Of a stretch of DNA of 64,000 nt, positions 59,891-64,000 are shown piece after piece (position 1 is the stretch's first letter; each line of letters begins with the position of its first letter). A program made the translations under genes and the position numbers. The DNA is from Symbiodinium natans (Eukaryota; Sar; Dinophyceae; Suessiales; Symbiodiniaceae), in assembly GCA_905221605.1 (NCBI GenBank), contig CAJNDS010002160.1:295001-359000 (forward strand), in the 5' to 3' direction. The notes beneath the pieces are model-generated. The model made no database searches. It was given only the letters and a program-made list of their open reading frames with translations, and was not told the DNA's origin.

Positions 59891-60179
59891 GGTAGGGCTT
59901 GGGGTTGTGGGTTTGGGTTAGGCTTGACAACCCCCCACCCCGGCTGACCTGTCTTTAGGGTTTAGGGCTTAGGGTGTAGGGTTTAGGGTTCAGCATCTCA
60001 TGTCCAAGCCTTCACTAGTCAAGCAGCTTGTCAAGCGTTGGAACAAACCCCACCCACCCAAGAAACCCATAACATTGAGTAAATACAAGTTCATTCAATA
60101 CATTTTCAGTAGGCTTAAAGCTCAAAGTCCAGCTGGCCCAAAACCTCAAATCTAACTTTGGGGGCGGCTCTTCATCAAA

Positions 60180-61185
60180 TCCTGAAGCCGGGGAAGCTCG
60201 GTTATCCAGAAAACGAGAGCCCACCCAGAACCGTCGATTTCAGTACAAAAAAATCGCATTTTTAACTAGGACCCGGGCCGATCCTGGGGTCCCCTTCATT
60301 TGGGGTGTTTTGGGAGGCAAACTTTCTCTCTCAAGGGGGGTCGGAGTTTGAGGCAAGGGGGGGTCTCCGAAGACTATTTTGCCTTTAAAATTGGAAAATG
60401 CGACCCCCCCTTGACCAAAACTAGGCTGTGAAAAGGTTGCGGGGGCGGCCCTTCATTAGAATTGAGGGTTTAAAACACTGAAACACCCTGAAAAACACTG
60501 GAAAACCTTAAAAAACACTGAAAAACCTTGAAAAACCAAAACTTAGCCCTAAACCCTATGCCCCAAACCCTACGAGCCCTAAACCCTATGCCCCAAATGC
60601 CAACCGGGTGGAAAAAACCGTTTGCCGACGAAGGGGGTCAGGGTTTGGGCGGAAAAAACCATTTGCCCACGAAGGGGGTCAGGGTTTAGGGCCCCGCCCG
60701 GGGGAAAGAACCATTTGCCCACGAAGGGGGTCAGGGTTTAGGGCCCCCCCGGGGGGAAAAAAACCATTTGCCCACGAAGGGGGTCAGGGTTTGGGGCCCC
60801 CCCGGGGGGAAAAAAACCATTTGCCCACGAAGGGGGTCAGGGTTTAGGGCCCCCGGGGGGAAAAAAACCATTTGCCCACAAAGGGGGTCAGGGTTTAGGG
60901 CCCTCCCGGGTGAAAAAAAACCATTTGCCCACGAAGGGTGGCCCAGCTCGGTTTTGGTCAAAAATCCAGAAAACAAGAGGCCACCCAGAAGCGTCGATTT
61001 CAATACTAAAAAATCGCATTTTGAATTGGGACCCGGGCCGATCCTGGGGTCCCCCTCATTTGGGGTGCTTTGGGAGGCAAACTTTCCCTCTGGCCCAGGA
61101 AAAAAAACCGTTGCCCACGAAGGGGGTCAGGGTTAGGGCCCAGAAAAAAAACCGTTTGCCCACGAAGGTCATTAGGGTTTAAATA
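60180..61185. repeat. compound tandem repeat: 60-bp unit nested in a 150-bp duplication
   Basis: A unit around CCATTTGCCCACGAAGGGGG followed by GTCAGGGTTTAGGGCCC and a C/G run repeats six to seven times (60610-60950), with two more near 61100-61170. Flanking blocks 60190-60330 and 60945-61095 are diverged copies of one another (both contain GACCCGGGCCGATCCTGGGG). Frames are repeat-derived. Confidence 0.85.
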
Positions 61186-61473
61186 TACATAGTAAGAGAG
61201 GGTTTAGGGCTTGGGGTTTAGGGCTTAGGGTCCCAAACAGGGTTTAGGGTGTAGGGTTTAGGGTTTAGGGTTTAGGGTTTAGGGTTTAGGAGTTGACGTT
61301 CGACTTGGATTCTAGGGCTTGTCGGGTTCAGGTTTGTTTTGTTTTAATAGGGTTTTCTGTTTTTGGTGTAGGGTTCAGGGCTGTGGTGGATAGTAGTTTA
61401 ACGTATCTATCTCATGTAGAGTTTCAGAAAACTCGGTTCTCCCCCAAAACTCCCAAGACGACCTCCGTTTTTT

Positions 61474-61630
61474 ACCCTAAGCCCTTAAACCCTTAAACCC
61501 TCAAACCCTTAAACCCTTAAATCCCTAACCATTAAACCCTTAAACGCCTAAACCCCTAAACCCTTAAACCTTAAACCTTAAACCTTAAACCCTTAAACCC
61601 TTAAACCCCTAAACCCTTAAACCCTTAAAC
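61474..61630. repeat. 8-bp CCCTTAAA array (left half)
   Basis: An octamer variant of the telomere-like repeat, about nineteen units. It continues at 62262 after an inserted element. Confidence 0.9.
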
Positions 61631-62261
61631 TTGGGTTCGGCCGGTCCACACTAACAGTCAAATAACGCCGTGGCCTTATAACACACAGGCCAAAAATAGC
61701 ACCAGGAATCCCAGTCAATTTTAGCATTTACCGGGTGCTTATTTTTGTGGGTCTGCTGGTGGTGACTGTTAGTCACATAGCAGCAGAAATAACACCAGAA
61801 ATAGCACAAACAATAGCACAAAAAATAGCACCAGAAATGGCGCCAGGAATAGCACAAAAAATAGCACCAGAAATAGCACAAACAATAGCACCAGAAATAG
61901 CACCAGGAATCCCAGTCAATTTTATCAGCTTAGCATTTACCGGGTGCTGTTTTTTGTGGGTCTGCTGATGGTGATTGTTAGTCACATAGCACCAGCAACA
62001 GAACCAGAAATAGCACCAGAAATAGCACAAACAATAGCACAAAAAATAGCACCAGAAATAGCACAAACAATAGCACAAAAAATAGCACCAGAAATAGCAC
62101 CAGGAATAGCACAAAAAAATGCACCAGAAATAGCACCAGAAATAGCACCAGTAATAGCACCAGGAATAGCAGGAATCTCAGTCAATTTTTTGGCATTTAC
62201 CGGGTGCTTTTATTTGTGGGTCTGCTGGTAGTGACTGTTAGTGTGGACCGGCCGAACCCAA
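61631..62261. mobile_element. 631-bp inverted-repeat element inside the CCCTTAAA array
   Basis: Perfect 30-bp terminal inverted repeats (61631-61660 and 62232-62261, beginning TTGGGTTCGGCCGG). CCTTAAAC lies on both sides, consistent with an 8-bp duplication in a period-8 array. The interior has three copies of an 80-bp block (AGTCAATTTT to TAGTCACATAG) separated by 12-bp ATAGCACCAGAA minisatellites. No transposase; non-autonomous. Confidence 0.85.
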
Positions 62262-62430
62262 CCTTAAACCCTTAAACCCTTAAACCCTTAAACCCTTAAA
62301 CCCTTAAACCCTTAAACCCTTAAACCCTTAAACCCTTAAACCCTTAAACCCTTAAACCCTTAAACCCTTAAACCCTTAAACCCTAAACCCTTAAACCCCT
62401 AAACCCTTAAACCCTTAAACCCTAAACCCT
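62262..62430. repeat. 8-bp CCCTTAAA array (right half)
   Basis: About twenty units continuing the array interrupted by the inverted-repeat element, ending in CCCTAAA heptamers. Confidence 0.9.
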
Positions 62431-62764
62431 ACTTGCCGGGGGAGTAAGCCCGGGATGCCTCAGAGAAGTGTCTGAAGCTGGGCATGACATCTTGGGGGGT
62501 TTCACTGCGAGGTATACAAGCCTCTCTAAATTGGGGGTGTAGGGTTTAGGGTTCAGGGTTAGAGTTTAGGGTTCAGGGTTTAGGGCTTAGGGTGTGAGAT
62601 ATGGGGTTTGCCGTTGAGGGTTTCGGGCGCCCTTGGTTTCCTCTAAGGTTACTGAAGCCCCAAACTCTAAACATCTCTACACCCTCATTCCACCCGACCC
62701 CCCAACCCCATAAACCCTAAACATTAAAACCCTAAACCCTATACCCTAAACCCTAAACCCCTCA

Positions 62765-62828
62765 GTGGCAGGCGCTGGTCAGTCGTTCCCTTGGCCCTGT
62801 ACCTTCCAGGCGCCTAGCGTCTACCGGG
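62765..62828 (+). CDS. candidate host exon
   Basis: After acceptor CCCTCAG it reads WQALVSRSLGPVPSRRLAST before GTTTTG. Family unknown. Confidence 0.4.
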
Positions 62829-63069
62829 TTTTGGGTTTGGGTGCAGAGGTTGCCTTGTTCTTGCTTTCGAGTTTTTTTTTTGCGTTTGGCATGCTCAAGG
62901 TTTTTCAGGGGTTTCGGGTTCATGATTTTTGGGTTTTAGGGTTTCCGAAGGTGTATCATGTGGTGGGGGCTGCGACGGGCAGGTTTGGGCGTTGAGAGTT
63001 CGAGGTTCAGGTTCGGGGTTCAGCTTTGGCGGTTTTGGGTTCAGGGTTTCGCGGGCATTCAGGCCTTAA

Positions 63070-63165
63070 GCCCTAAACCCTAAACCTTAAACCCTAAACC
63101 CTAAACCCTAAACCCTAAACCCTAAACCCTAAACCCTAAACCCTAAACCCTAAACCCTAAACCCT
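63070..63165. repeat. interstitial CCCTAAA array
   Basis: About thirteen heptamers. Confidence 0.9.
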
Positions 63166-63643
63166 GAACTGCACGTCAGGCATTCTTGGGAAAGAGTGGT
63201 TTCCAGGTTCCGGGGCCGATGTCTAAGTCTCCTTCGTATGGGCATGGGGCCTTTGGCTTCTCGTGGAACACACCTGATTGCTATGAGTCTTGGATAGGGT
63301 GGGGTTTAGGGTTTAGGGTTTAGGATTTAGGGTTTAGGGTTTCGGGTTTCGAGTTTCGGGTTTCGGGTTTCGGGTTTCGGGTGGTAACTAGACGGACCGC
63401 ATATAGAGGGCTTCGGGATCTGCGGGGGTCGAGCCGCTCGATTTTTGTTGACACCTCGAAGGTTCCCCCTTTCCTAGGCCATCGTGGATAGGATGGTTTA
63501 AGGGGCTTACGGGTTTAAGGGCGTGAGGGTTTAAGGGTTTGAGGGTTTGAGGGTTTAAGGGTTTAGGGGTTTAGGGGTTTAAGTAGGGGTATGAGGGTGT
63601 GAGGTTTAATGGTTTAGGGCTTTCGGGGTTTGGGGGTTTAGGG

Positions 63644-63775
63644 CATATATATATATATATATATATATTTATTTATTTATTTACATATATAAATATACAA
63701 ATGCCAGACGAGATATAGTATTCAATATACTTAAGAAAATATAGCGTGCCTTTTAATTTTGCATATGTCCGTATG

Positions 63776-63810
<35 letters not shown>
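63644..63810. repeat. AT and AG microsatellites
   Basis: (AT)n at 63644-63668 followed by TTTA units, then (TA)n(GA)n at 63778-63810. Confidence 0.85.
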
Positions 63811-64000
63811 TGCTTTATGCGCCATAAGACATGAATTCGATGTGTTTCAGCATGCGGCTGTTGTTCCATCTTGCCTGCGGCTTGGCCTAGGCGGACGCCC
63901 TGCTTTTCTGCGATGCTGCAGCCTGCATCTTCGGATGCTTGGGCAAGCAAGGGTGTAGGGTTTAGGGCTTAGGGTTTAGGGTTCAGGCTTCAGGATTTAG

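Larger units (their letters stand above)
53600..64000. other. host right flank part 2: exon-like islands, arrays, tandem repeats
   Basis: No complete gene can be assembled. Coding-like islands (54160, 55135, 56135, 57293, 59163, 62765) alternate with telomere-type arrays, a G-rich GGAAG minisatellite (55551-55682), a 60-bp tandem repeat (60600-60950), an inverted-repeat element (61631-62261), and AT and AG microsatellites (63644-63690, 63778-63810). Confidence 0.55.

Noticed and set aside
61735-62231. Protein of IAPEIAQ-type repeats
   Set aside because: Derived from a 12-bp minisatellite inside a non-autonomous element; open on both strands.

Overview
The window looks like one nuclear scaffold of a unicellular eukaryote with a virus-like mobile element inserted in it. 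The flanks (1-4540 and 27319-64000) are GC-richer and contain dozens of short arrays of the TTTAGGG telomere-type heptamer in both orientations. They also hold long G/C homopolymer tracts, small inverted-repeat elements, and short plus-strand coding blocks bounded by AG acceptors and GT or GC donors. TTTAGGG telomeres occur in plants, green algae, dinoflagellates and chromerids. GC-AG introns and same-strand genes favour a dinoflagellate-like alveolate, but this is inference.

From 6311 to 27287 lies an AT-rich element of about 21 kb with terminal inverted repeats of about 380 bp. It carries the hallmark genes of a Polinton-like virus: protein-primed family B DNA polymerase, FtsK/HerA-type packaging ATPase, double-jelly-roll major capsid protein, penton-type minor capsid protein, retroviral-type integrase, two GIY-YIG nucleases, a trimeric fibre with an S74 chaperone domain, and a class-3-lipase-like protein. 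No adenovirus-type maturation protease was found. Genes near the two ends (DNA processing, integration and small zinc-binding proteins) carry an upstream CTTAAAG(A) box. The central virion genes instead have TAATAATATG-like starts. Near-perfect AT hairpins follow many genes. The element appears decayed or imperfectly sequenced: polymerase, fibre, lipase, one GIY-YIG and two end genes are frameshifted, mostly at A/T runs, and the integrase has an in-frame TAG. Both ends abut C-rich tracts on the same strand.

Upstream (4755-6099) is a second, internally deleted and truncated derivative of the same element: one terminal repeat fused to the 3' part of the fibre gene, flanked by its own C-tract.

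Right of the element, the best host gene is a glycosyltransferase family 25-like gene (about 44.36-53.6 kb). Its exons join in phase across introns largely made of telomere-like repeats. Comparison of repeated copies in the window shows telomere-type arrays inserted as discrete blocks, twice flanked by direct duplications and once inside a small inverted-repeat element. The rest of the right flank holds isolated exon-like blocks, miniature inverted-repeat elements, minisatellites and fold-back G/C structures.
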